Assembly (NCBI GenBank): GCA_028871595.1
Contig: JAGWMT010000242.1
Location: 1-5,160, forward strand
DNA from: Elusimicrobiota bacterium
GTDB taxonomy: Bacteria; Elusimicrobiota; Elusimicrobia; UBA1565; UBA9628
Direction: 5' to 3'
Length of the DNA: 5,160 bases
A program made the translations under genes and the position numbers. Of the stretch, positions 1 through 5,160 are shown piece after piece. Each line of letters starts with the position of its first letter. Within the stretch, counting starts at the first letter, position 1. The notes beneath the pieces are model-generated. The model searched no databases. It saw only the letters and a program-made list of their open reading frames with translations, and was not told where the DNA came from.

Positions 1-9
1 GACGAGCGG

Positions 10-1125
10 ATGAAGAAGATCGGCGAGCTCAACGTCCTGCTCAGCACCGGCGTTTTCGCCGCCGCCCATCCCTTCCTGTGGCCTCCCCGCGAGGAACAGA
101 GCTACGTGGAGAAGACCGCCGGCTCCTGGCCGGAGAGCTGGCGTCCGTACCTCCAGCCCATTTACGACCGCTCCGGACAATTGAGCGGAATGGTCCAGGC
201 GGATGAGATCGCGATCATCGACAAGGCCAGCGCGGCGATGGACCGGAAGTTGACCGTGCTGGCGAAAAAGCAGGGCGGTTTGAAGGGTGGCCTGGGGCGG
301 ATCGACAAGGACCCCTCCGCCTTGGACCGCGCCTTCGACGGCGGCGGGGAGCATATCATCGAGGAAATCCCCGAGCCGGGCCCGAAGGGGGCGGCGGGGC
401 GCGTCGGCGTCACGGTCGGCAAGCCCGTCGTCCCGGTCACGGACCTCCAGGTCGCCGTGCCGCCGTCCATTCCGACGGACCCGAAGGCCCGCGACCAGCG
501 CAACTACTTCGCGCGCGGACCCGAGGCGGCCGCCCTGCGCCTCAAGGACGACGCAATGGTGACCCTCTGGCACGCCACCGGCCAGACCGTGACCCTCGGC
601 GATCCGAAAGCCCGCGCCGGCCTGATCTTCCATCAGGAGGGCCCGTCCTGCGCCGTGGCCACCCAGTACGAGGCCATGAAAGCCCGCGGCCAGGACGTCA
701 AGATCGCCGACCTGGCCAAGGAGGGGCGCGACAAGGGCTACTACCTGGATTACGCGCTGACCTCCGGCAGCCGCGTGGGCGGCACGCCCTGGGGGAACCT
801 GGACTCCCTGCTCAACGATCACGGCGTGAAGGCCGTGGCCATCGACGAGGCCACTCCGAAGCAGTTGGACACGGCCGTGGCCCGGACCGGCGACGCCATC
901 GTCTACGTCTACGTCAAGAAATTCTGGAACGACCCGAACGTGGGCGATCGCGACACCCACGCCATCTACGTCACCGGCGCCGAGGTGGACAAGGGCGGCC
1001 ATGTCCGGGGCTACTACGTCAACGACACCGGCACCGGCGAAGCCGCGCGCTTTATTTCGGCCGTCGAATTCAATAAAGTGTGGACCAAGAACCTGGTGAC
1101 CTTCCAAGATGGCCCCAAGAAATAA
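10..1125 (+). CDS. C39/papain-like cysteine peptidase-type protein, start uncertain
   Basis: The 371-residue product has the hallmarks of a papain-fold, C39-like cysteine peptidase in its C-terminal half. A Gln-Glu-Gly-Pro-Ser-Cys motif (Q209 to C214) opens a helix and would supply the oxyanion Gln and the nucleophile. A His in the Thr-His-Ala-Ile-Tyr-Val strand (H317) and the Asn-Asp of VNDTGTG (N338/D339) complete a plausible triad. The N-terminal part (1 to about 115) is unrecognised, and a Pro/Gly/Val-rich linker spans about 119-160. The N-terminus is Lys-Lys followed by a moderately hydrophobic stretch, only a weak signal-peptide candidate. The frame stays open to the window edge (Asp-Glu-Arg before the Met) and no good Shine-Dalgarno is visible, so the gene may begin upstream. 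Its end overlaps the downstream lipoprotein gene by 17 bases, suggesting co-expression. The peptidase assignment rests on motif recognition. A non-proteolytic papain-fold role, such as a transglutaminase-like or toxin domain, is possible. Confidence 0.75.
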   Translation: MKKIGELNVLLSTGVFAAAHPFLWPPREEQSYVEKTAGSWPESWRPYLQPIYDRSGQLSGMVQADEIAIIDKASAAMDRKLTVLAKKQGGLKGGLGRIDKDPSALDRAFDGGGEHIIEEIPEPGPKGAAGRVGVTVGKPVVPVTDLQVAVPPSIPTDPKARDQRNYFARGPEAAALRLKDDAMVTLWHATGQTVTLGDPKARAGLIFHQEGPSCAVATQYEAMKARGQDVKIADLAKEGRDKGYYLDYALTSGSRVGGTPWGNLDSLLNDHGVKAVAIDEATPKQLDTAVARTGDAIVYVYVKKFWNDPNVGDRDTHAIYVTGAEVDKGGHVRGYYVNDTGTGEAARFISAVEFNKVWTKNLVTFQDGPKK

Positions 1126-1714
1126 CCTCCGCGTCGTTTTGTTCCTGACCGCCGGCCTGCTGGCCGCCTGCAAGGGCGCGTCCTACTGGTCGGACCAGGT
1201 CCAGGCCGACCCGCTGTACCAGCGCTCCGGCAAGGTCCGCACCGGCGCGGCCTGCGGCAAGCTGGTGCCCATGGAGTTCGGCCAGACCGTGCCCATCCCC
1301 GTCCGGGACGGCTTCAAGGTCCTCTTCTATCCCACGAACACCTCTCCCGGCCGCTCCGAGGTGCAGGAGCCGATGTTCGAGGGCTTCTTCGCCCGCGACG
1401 GCGCCGCGCCGGACCGCTGCGCGAAGGTGGCCGGGGCGGGAAGCGCGTCGCGCGGGCCCGCCGTGCGTCCCGGCGTCTCCCAGAGCGAATACTACCGCGA
1501 GGAAGCCCAGCTGTACGCCGCGTTGGACAAGACCGCGGAGATGTACGTCAAAGGCGATCCCCTGTCGCCGGAGTCCAAGAAGTCGCTGACCGACTTCCTG
1601 GACGCCTTCGCGGTGATCGGCGAGCCGGGCCTGACCGCCGAGTACTACCGCGCCAGTCCCGACTTCTGGGAGTGGCTCCGGAAAGAAGCCGGCCGCTCCA
1701 TACCCAAGGCCTAA
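1109..1714 (+). CDS. Predicted lipoprotein of unknown function
   Basis: The 201-residue product begins with a short basic region (Arg4, Arg8), a hydrophobic stretch, and the lipobox Leu-Ala-Ala-Cys at 18-21. It should therefore be lipidated on Cys21 and anchored in the envelope. Two further cysteines (C49 and C104) could form a disulfide in an exported protein. Residues 22-105 look beta-rich, with a VPIPVRDGFKVLFYP segment. A Gly/Ala/Ser/Pro linker follows at about 106-123, then a mostly helical, charged tail rich in Tyr and Trp. I recognise no family. The start at 1109 is chosen because it yields the complete lipoprotein signal. It lies inside the preceding peptidase-like gene (17-base overlap) with no clear Shine-Dalgarno, so translation probably depends on that gene. 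The pair may act together at the cell surface, but this is inference. The stop codon overlaps that of the convergent minus-strand gene. Confidence 0.8.
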   Translation: MAPRNNLRVVLFLTAGLLAACKGASYWSDQVQADPLYQRSGKVRTGAACGKLVPMEFGQTVPIPVRDGFKVLFYPTNTSPGRSEVQEPMFEGFFARDGAAPDRCAKVAGAGSASRGPAVRPGVSQSEYYREEAQLYAALDKTAEMYVKGDPLSPESKKSLTDFLDAFAVIGEPGLTAEYYRASPDFWEWLRKEAGRSIPKA

Positions 1715-1935
1715 CGGCCGAGGAGGTCGTGGAGGAACTTCTTCTTGTCCGGGACGGCGTGATAGGCGGCGACCTTCTCCAAAGGCACGGAGAGCGTGAC
1801 GAAGGTCCCCGGGTCGATATAGACCCCGTGGCGGCTCAGCACCGCCAGCACGCGCGCCTGGTCTTTCTTCAGCAGCTCGAACAGGCTGGGCTGTCTCCGG
1901 CGGACCGCTACGCGGCCGTGCTTTCTTTTCGCCAT
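1711..1935 (-). CDS. Small basic protein of unknown function, last gene of the operon
   Basis: This 74-residue ORF is last in the minus-strand operon. Its first 28 bases overlap the end of the PaaH-like gene in another frame, and an AAGGGG Shine-Dalgarno sits 8 bases before its ATG, inside that gene. About 65 of 74 codons end in G or C, as expected for a real gene in this genome. The protein has 8 Lys and 8 Arg against 6 acidic residues. A basic N-terminus (Lys3 to Arg14) is followed by a predicted helix (about 17-36), a short beta-like stretch (about 38-50), and a Lys-rich C-terminal helix (64-66 KKK). There is no signal peptide or membrane segment. The charge would suit binding of nucleic acid, CoA esters or a partner protein, but nothing in the sequence decides this. 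Its stop overlaps that of the opposing lipoprotein gene. Confidence 0.68.
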   Translation of the reverse strand: MAKRKHGRVAVRRRQPSLFELLKKDQARVLAVLSRHGVYIDPGTFVTLSVPLEKVAAYHAVPDKKKFLHDLLGR

Positions 1936-2984
1936 TCGAAGGGCCCCTTGGGGAAGTTCATGGCCAATTTGACGGCCACGTCCACGTCCGACGCGTTCGC
2001 GGTGCCTTCATTCACGATCATCTCGGCCTCGGCGATAAGCATCTCGCGCAAGCTTTTCCACGCGGCATACGCCGCGCCGGTTCTTCCGGGCGGCAGAAGC
2101 GCGGCCGCGGCGGGATTCACATTCGTTTTCTTGCCGTTTTCGTACAGATAGAACCCGCGTCCGGCTTTGCGCCCGACGGCGCCCGCGTCCACCAGCGCCT
2201 GCTGCAGCGCCGGGGGAGCGAAGCGTTCCGGGCGGCCCAACGCTTCGTAGATCGACTTCGTGATGGACAGATTGGTGTCCAACCCGATGAGATCCATCAG
2301 CTCGAACGGCCCCATGGGCACGCCGCCCAAGTTCCGGCAGGCCTCGTCGATGGCGGGAAAATCGGTTCCGGTGTTCACCAGGCGCTGCGGCGCCACGTAA
2401 TAGGGCCGCAGCGCGCGATTGACGATAAACCCAGGCACGTCTTTGACGTCCACCGGCGTCCGCCGCAACGCCGTCAAAAGAAAATCCCAGGCCGCCTGGA
2501 AGGCGACGGGGGAGGTCTTCTCCGTGCGGATCATCTCCACCAGGCGCATGGCGACCGGCGGGTTGAAGAAGTGAATCCCCATCGTGCGTTCGGGGTACTC
2601 GACGTTCCTCATGATATCCGTCACCGACAGCGACGATGTATTCGTGGCGAGGATCGCGTCGCCGCAGATTTTGGAGAGCTTCGCGAACAGGTCTTGCTTG
2701 AGGGACAAATTTTCCGGCGCGGCCTCGATCACCAGCTCCGCGCCGGCCAGATCCTCCAGCGCCGGGGCGGGGGAGACCGCATGATAGGCGCGATCGGCCT
2801 GTTGGGTCGCGATGCGACCCTTCAGGACGGCCAAATCCAGGGCTTTGCGAAGACGTCCCGGCATGGATTCAAGCGCGGCGGCCAAGGGGTCGTGAATCTT
2901 CACCGAGAAACCCGACTGGGCGCACAGCTGCGCGATGCCCAAGCCCATGGTCCCGGCCCCGACGACGGCGACGCGCTGGATCAC
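1908..2984 (-). CDS. paaH: 3-hydroxyacyl-CoA dehydrogenase, PaaH-like, short form
   Basis: The product should be an NAD-dependent dehydrogenase oxidising a 3-hydroxyacyl-CoA to the 3-oxo form, in the paa pathway the 3-hydroxyadipyl-CoA step. The Rossmann domain has GAGTMG at 9-14 and an acidic Asp32 for the NAD ribose. Catalytic elements follow: the Asn-Thr-Ser-Ser segment (115-118), His138 in GIHFFNPP and Glu150 in LVEMI, the His-Glu dyad. The first C-terminal domain (about 184-283) has PGFIVNR, RPYY and MGPFELMDLIG, which resemble E. coli PaaH closely as I recall it. After a linker of about 30 residues, only part of the second C-terminal domain remains (about 308-351, ending KGPFEW). The 358 residues lie between single-domain 3-hydroxybutyryl-CoA dehydrogenases (about 280-290) and E. 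coli PaaH (about 475). The GTG start is chosen because it begins the Rossmann strand and overlaps the upstream stop as GTGA. The longer open frame upstream lacks family similarity. Hbd is the alternative name. Confidence 0.9.
   Translation of the reverse strand: MIQRVAVVGAGTMGLGIAQLCAQSGFSVKIHDPLAAALESMPGRLRKALDLAVLKGRIATQQADRAYHAVSPAPALEDLAGAELVIEAAPENLSLKQDLFAKLSKICGDAILATNTSSLSVTDIMRNVEYPERTMGIHFFNPPVAMRLVEMIRTEKTSPVAFQAAWDFLLTALRRTPVDVKDVPGFIVNRALRPYYVAPQRLVNTGTDFPAIDEACRNLGGVPMGPFELMDLIGLDTNLSITKSIYEALGRPERFAPPALQQALVDAGAVGRKAGRGFYLYENGKKTNVNPAAAALLPPGRTGAAYAAWKSLREMLIAEAEMIVNEGTANASDVDVAVKLAMNFPKGPFEWRKESTAA
1944..1949 (-). promoter_or_regulatory. Ribosome binding site of the 74-residue ORF, inside paaH-like gene
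   Basis: On the minus strand AAGGGG lies 8 bases before the ATG at 1935. It is embedded in the codons for Pro-Lys-Gly near the end of the dehydrogenase, so that conserved motif serves both as coding sequence and as an initiation signal. It supports translation of the overlapping small gene. Confidence 0.5.
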
Positions 2985-3337
2985 GCGCCCCGCTTCGGCT
3001 CGAGCGCGGCGGCGGAGGCCAAGGTCAGCGCGCCGAACAGCAGGCCCAGAACCAGCCACAGCCCGCGGCTCCCGCGCCGCTTCAGCACGCCGACCTCGGC
3101 GCAAGTCGAGGCGAACAGGAACCAGCGCGCCGACAGGAAAGCGGTCAGGAAGACGGCCCCGCCCGCCAGGGGCTGGACGTCCTCGGGCAGGCGGAAGACG
3201 AGGAACAAGAGCGACGCGAACGGCGCCATGAACAGGACCTGGAGAACCACCCCGATCGCCAGCCATCGGATGAACGCGATCGCGCCGCTGCCGGCGGCGA
3301 TCCGGTCCACGCAGCCGTCGCGAAAGCGGGCGATCAT
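2981..3337 (-). CDS. Small three-helix membrane protein of unknown function
   Basis: The 118-residue product has three strongly hydrophobic segments at about 26-49, 57-79 and 92-112, joined by short loops. The N-terminus is amphipathic and Arg-containing, and the C-terminus is Glu-Pro-Lys-Arg-Gly-Ala. Arg71 and Trp72 interrupt the second segment, and the second loop is basic (Lys86-Arg87-Arg88). Charge bias makes the N-terminus and that loop likely cytoplasmic, though with three helices the topology is uncertain. The ATG overlaps the oxygenase stop (ATGA) and its own stop overlaps the dehydrogenase start (GTGA), so translation is coupled on both sides. Only about 6 of 118 codons end in A or T, which strongly supports a real gene. 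A longer start at 3385 would lie deep in the upstream gene and is less likely. I recognise no family. A role in substrate entry or in anchoring the pathway enzymes is conceivable but unproven. Confidence 0.8.
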   Translation of the reverse strand: MIARFRDGCVDRIAAGSGAIAFIRWLAIGVVLQVLFMAPFASLLFLVFRLPEDVQPLAGGAVFLTAFLSARWFLFASTCAEVGVLKRRGSRGLWLVLGLLFGALTLASAAALEPKRGA

Positions 3338-4161
3338 CCGGGGATGAACGGCTCTTCGGACATCTTCGCCGCGACCGGGGTCCACGCCGGGACCTTGAGG
3401 CCGAACTTGTCGGACTTCGACTTGATGTCGGCCGCGAAGGCCTGGCGGACCTCGTCGTTGTCGCGCTTCTTCAAGCCGTACTTGCGATAGAGGGCGTTTT
3501 TAGGCGAGTTCGCGCGGCCGAAGATGTTCATCGTCCGCGGATACCACCTGTCGAACGCCTTCTGCAGGTCGTCGTGCGTCTCGGGGTCCTCGGACAGCTT
3601 CTTGGTCCACTGGTCGCCGTGGGCCATGTGCATCTCCTCTTCCTTGAAGATGCCCTCCATGCCGTCGCACCACGGCTTGTAGGAGCAGTCCAGGCTGTCC
3701 TCCAGCTGATGGCCCGCGCCGCGGTCCATGCAGAAATTGAACATGATGAAGTCGTACCAGGTCTCGATCGGGTAGTAGAAGATGTTGACGCGCTTGTCGT
3801 CGGCGGCGCGCAACGTGCCGATGTCGTCGCTGTCCACGCGCAGGTTGAAGTTGTGGGTCTTGTAGTACTGGTCCGTGTCCACGCCCACCCCCTCGAGGAG
3901 ACGGTACATCACGCGCGCGTGGCGGACCTCGTCCTTGACGATCTGCGCGACCTGAAGGGTTTCTTTGATATCGGGGGACTTCGTGATCCACGGCACGTAC
4001 CCGAACGCGCCGGCCAGCTCCGAGTCGGCCTGCATGGACATCAGGTTCGTGAGATGCTCGCGGTACTCGTCGCTCATCTCCTCGAGCGTCTCGATCTTGC
4101 CGCCCTTGGCGATCTTCGCCAGGAGCTTCTCTTCGCGGATGTGATTGGGTTCCATGGTCAT
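3334..4161 (-). CDS. paaA: PaaA-like diiron protein (phenylacetic acid catabolic family)
   Basis: This 275-residue protein belongs to the PaaA/PaaC ferritin-like family. In the PaaABCE complex PaaA carries the diiron site that inserts oxygen into the ring of phenylacetyl-CoA. Candidate metal ligands are Glu48 (SELAG), Glu78 and His81 (DEVRH, first ExxH), Asp146 (CMDRGAG), and Glu175 and His178 (KEEEMH, second ExxH). Segments PWITKSP (57-63), CSYKPW (159-164) and FDRWYPRTMNIFG (203-215) match PaaA landmarks, which favours the catalytic PaaA type over the non-catalytic PaaC. It is somewhat shorter than E. coli PaaA (about 309). The start at 4161 is chosen because GGAG lies 6 bases upstream and the preceding paaG-like gene stops one base away. 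An open frame to 4221 only reads back into that gene. It overlaps the membrane-protein gene by ATGA. No PaaB or PaaC partner is visible, so the substrate could differ from phenylacetyl-CoA. Confidence 0.88.
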   Translation of the reverse strand: MTMEPNHIREEKLLAKIAKGGKIETLEEMSDEYREHLTNLMSMQADSELAGAFGYVPWITKSPDIKETLQVAQIVKDEVRHARVMYRLLEGVGVDTDQYYKTHNFNLRVDSDDIGTLRAADDKRVNIFYYPIETWYDFIMFNFCMDRGAGHQLEDSLDCSYKPWCDGMEGIFKEEEMHMAHGDQWTKKLSEDPETHDDLQKAFDRWYPRTMNIFGRANSPKNALYRKYGLKKRDNDEVRQAFAADIKSKSDKFGLKVPAWTPVAAKMSEEPFIPG

Positions 4162-4162
4162 G

Positions 4163-4972
4163 TCATTCTCCAATAAACTTCGCCGGGCGCTTTTCCAAGA
4201 AGGAGGCGACTCCCTCGGCATGATCTTTCGTTTGACCTAAATAGGATTGAAGCTGGGCTTCGTGCTCCATCTGGTCCTCCAACGAAGCCCCTTCCATTGA
4301 ACGGTTCATCGCGCGCTTGGTCAGCGCCAACGCCAGGGGAGGAACGGCGAACAACGAACAGAGCGTTTCTCCGACGGCGGCGGGAAGTTCGGCGGCGGGA
4401 ACGACGCGATTCACCAATCCAAACGACAGAGCCAAATCCGCGGGAATGGGCTTCGCCAGCCAGGCATATTCCAACGCTCGCGAGAGACCCATCGCCCGGG
4501 GAAGAAGCCAGGTCATCCCGGAATCCGGTATCAGACCGACTTTCGAGAACGCATTCAAAAATTTGGCTTCACTGGAGCAGATCTTCAGGTCGCAGGCGAG
4601 CGCCAGGCTGGCCCCTGCGCCGGCCGCGGTTCCCTGAACGACGGCGACCACGGGTTTCTCGATACGTCGTATGGCCAAGATCAACGGATTAAACGACTGA
4701 CGAAGTTCGCTTCCGTGCTCGAACTTCCCGTCGGCCATGCGCTTCTTCACGTTCCCGAGGTCCGCCCCGGCGGAAAAGGCCCGGCCCGCGGCCGCGATGA
4801 CAAGCACGCGGACGGATTTGTCGCGGCCGGCCTTGGTGATCGCCTCGGTGAGGCCGCGCAACATCGTGCCCGTCAATGCGTTCAAGGCGTCGGGGCGATT
4901 CAATGTGAGCGTCAATACCCCGTCTTTATTGACCGACAGGAATTCGGCCGAAACGGAAGAGATCTCGCTCAT
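4163..4972 (-). CDS. paaG: PaaG-like crotonase-family isomerase (1,2-epoxyphenylacetyl-CoA isomerase)
   Basis: This full-length crotonase-family protein (269 residues) should act on a CoA thioester. The oxyanion-hole segments are FSAGADL (66-72) and GTAAGAGASLALACD (114-128). The first catalytic Glu of true enoyl-CoA hydratases is Ser122 here, as expected for isomerases. The acidic residue is kept as Asp150 in GLIPDSGMTWLLPR (146-159). That segment, the preceding AFSKVG (141-146) and FNPL (94-97) match E. coli PaaG, which uses an Asp at this site to convert ring-1,2-epoxyphenylacetyl-CoA to oxepin-CoA. The C-terminus (ASFLEKRPAKFIGE) is typical of the family. The ATG at 4972 has GAGAGG about 10 bases upstream. 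The next gene begins one base past this stop. Codons are more relaxed in third position than in the adjacent paaA-like gene. A general delta3-delta2 enoyl-CoA isomerase is the main alternative. Confidence 0.9.
   Translation of the reverse strand: MSEISSVSAEFLSVNKDGVLTLTLNRPDALNALTGTMLRGLTEAITKAGRDKSVRVLVIAAAGRAFSAGADLGNVKKRMADGKFEHGSELRQSFNPLILAIRRIEKPVVAVVQGTAAGAGASLALACDLKICSSEAKFLNAFSKVGLIPDSGMTWLLPRAMGLSRALEYAWLAKPIPADLALSFGLVNRVVPAAELPAAVGETLCSLFAVPPLALALTKRAMNRSMEGASLEDQMEHEAQLQSYLGQTKDHAEGVASFLEKRPAKFIGE
4168..4171 (-). promoter_or_regulatory. Ribosome binding site of the paaA-like gene
   Basis: On the minus strand GGAG lies 6 bases before the ATG at 4161, within the last codons of the paaG-like gene. 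It decides between this start and the longer open frame to 4221, and also favours it over the ATG two codons later at 4155, which would be 12 bases away. Confidence 0.75.
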
Positions 4973-4982
4973 TTGATCATGA

Positions 4983-4988
4983 CCTCTC
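4983..4988 (-). promoter_or_regulatory. Probable ribosome binding site of the paaG-like gene
   Basis: On the minus strand GAGAGG ends 10 bases before the ATG at 4972, slightly far but usable. The 40-base gap 4973-5012 otherwise holds only a 10-base perfect palindrome, ACTCCGGAGT at 4999-5008. I see no convincing -35/-10 promoter in it, so the gene is probably read from upstream. Confidence 0.5.
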
Positions 4989-5012
4989 GTCCGAAACGAC
5001 TCCGGAGTAAAC

Positions 5013-5160
5013 TCATTTTCCGGTAAACCGAGGCGCCCGTTTTTCGATAAACGCCTTCATCCCTTCTTTCTGATCGGCCGAATCGAATAAACGGTAAAAC
5101 GCCTCGCGTTCCAGCGCCAAACCCGAATCGAGACCGCGGTCCACGGCCGGCTTGATGGAG
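5013..5160 (-). CDS. Enoyl-CoA hydratase, C-terminal end only (cut by window edge)
   Basis: Only the last 48 complete codons and the TGA stop lie in the window; the rest is to the right. The visible part contains GLALEREAFYRLFDSADQ, then KEGMKAFIEKRAPRFTGK, the standard C-terminal helix and tail of the crotonase superfamily. The Leu-Glu-x-Glu-x-Phe, Ser-Ala-Asp-Gln-Lys-Glu-Gly and Phe-x-x-Lys-Arg pattern is commonest in enoyl-CoA hydratases of the PaaF/Crt/ECHS1 type, which hydrate 2-enoyl-CoA to 3-hydroxyacyl-CoA. Its active site is outside the window, so hydratase versus isomerase cannot be settled from the residues. The following paaG-like gene starts 40 bases on. Next to a PaaG-like isomerase and a PaaH-like dehydrogenase, a PaaF-type hydratase fits. 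Eighteen of the 48 visible codons end in A or T, a lower third-position GC than the rest of the operon. Confidence 0.85.
   Translation of the reverse strand, partial: SIKPAVDRGLDSGLALEREAFYRLFDSADQKEGMKAFIEKRAPRFTGK

Noticed and set aside
1690..1720. CGGCCG repeat pair as an intrinsic terminator
   Set aside because: The stem is only 6 bases with a 19-base loop, has no T-run on either strand, and each CGGCCG is itself a palindrome common in GC-rich DNA.
1672..2151. 159-residue plus-strand open frame opposite the small protein and paaH-like genes
   Set aside because: It is antisense to two supported genes, overlaps the lipoprotein end, and its product shows no family pattern. It is open because of the GC-rich codon structure of the other strand.
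2985..3266. Possible 94-residue N-terminal extension of the PaaH-like protein
   Set aside because: This stretch translates to Arg/Pro/Gly-rich sequence and lies within the membrane-protein gene in another frame. The GTG at 2984 directly precedes the Rossmann strand.
2571..3347. 258-residue plus-strand open frame opposite paaH and the membrane-protein gene
   Set aside because: It is a complementary-strand shadow. The product is Arg/Pro-rich low-complexity sequence with no recognisable domain.
3574..4176. 200-residue plus-strand open frame opposite the paaA-like gene
   Set aside because: It mirrors the highly G/C-ended codons of the oxygenase. Its Val/Leu/His-rich product is typical of antisense translation of such genes.
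4999..5008. Perfect 10-base palindrome ACTCCGGAGT between the hydratase and paaG-like genes
   Set aside because: It is too short and isolated to call an operator or terminator. There is no loop, no T-tract and no second copy noticed.

Overview
The window is high-GC bacterial DNA, packed almost wall to wall with genes. Coding-frame third positions are strongly G/C, one gene uses a GTG start, and a predicted lipoprotein with a lipobox points to a diderm (Gram-negative-type) bacterium. I cannot name the lineage from sequence alone. Nothing here suggests a plasmid, phage, transposon or CRISPR locus.

Layout. The left third (about 1-1714) holds two overlapping plus-strand genes: a protein with a C39/papain-like cysteine peptidase signature, and a small predicted lipoprotein. 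The rest (1711-5160) is one minus-strand operon, read right to left. It runs: end of an enoyl-CoA hydratase (PaaF/crotonase type, cut by the window edge), a PaaG-like isomerase, a PaaA-like diiron protein, a three-helix membrane protein, a PaaH-like 3-hydroxyacyl-CoA dehydrogenase, and a 74-residue basic protein. The two transcription units converge, and their last genes share stop-codon bases at 1711-1714, with no spacer and no recognisable terminator.

How the genes work together. The operon resembles the middle of the aerobic phenylacetyl-CoA (paa) pathway. There PaaA, in the PaaABCE epoxidase, makes the ring 1,2-epoxide of phenylacetyl-CoA. PaaG isomerises it to the oxepin, and PaaF and PaaH carry out hydration and dehydrogenation in the later beta-oxidation-like steps. 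The window has no paaB, paaC, paaD, paaE, paaZ, paaJ or paaK; these may lie to the right or elsewhere. The real substrate could therefore be phenylacetyl-CoA or another CoA thioester.

The least explained parts are the membrane protein translationally coupled between the oxygenase and the dehydrogenase, the abbreviated PaaH, the small basic protein whose start lies inside paaH, and the peptidase/lipoprotein pair. The oxygenase and membrane-protein genes also have distinctly higher third-position GC than the genes on either side. The only intergenic stretch longer than one base is 4973-5012 (40 bases).
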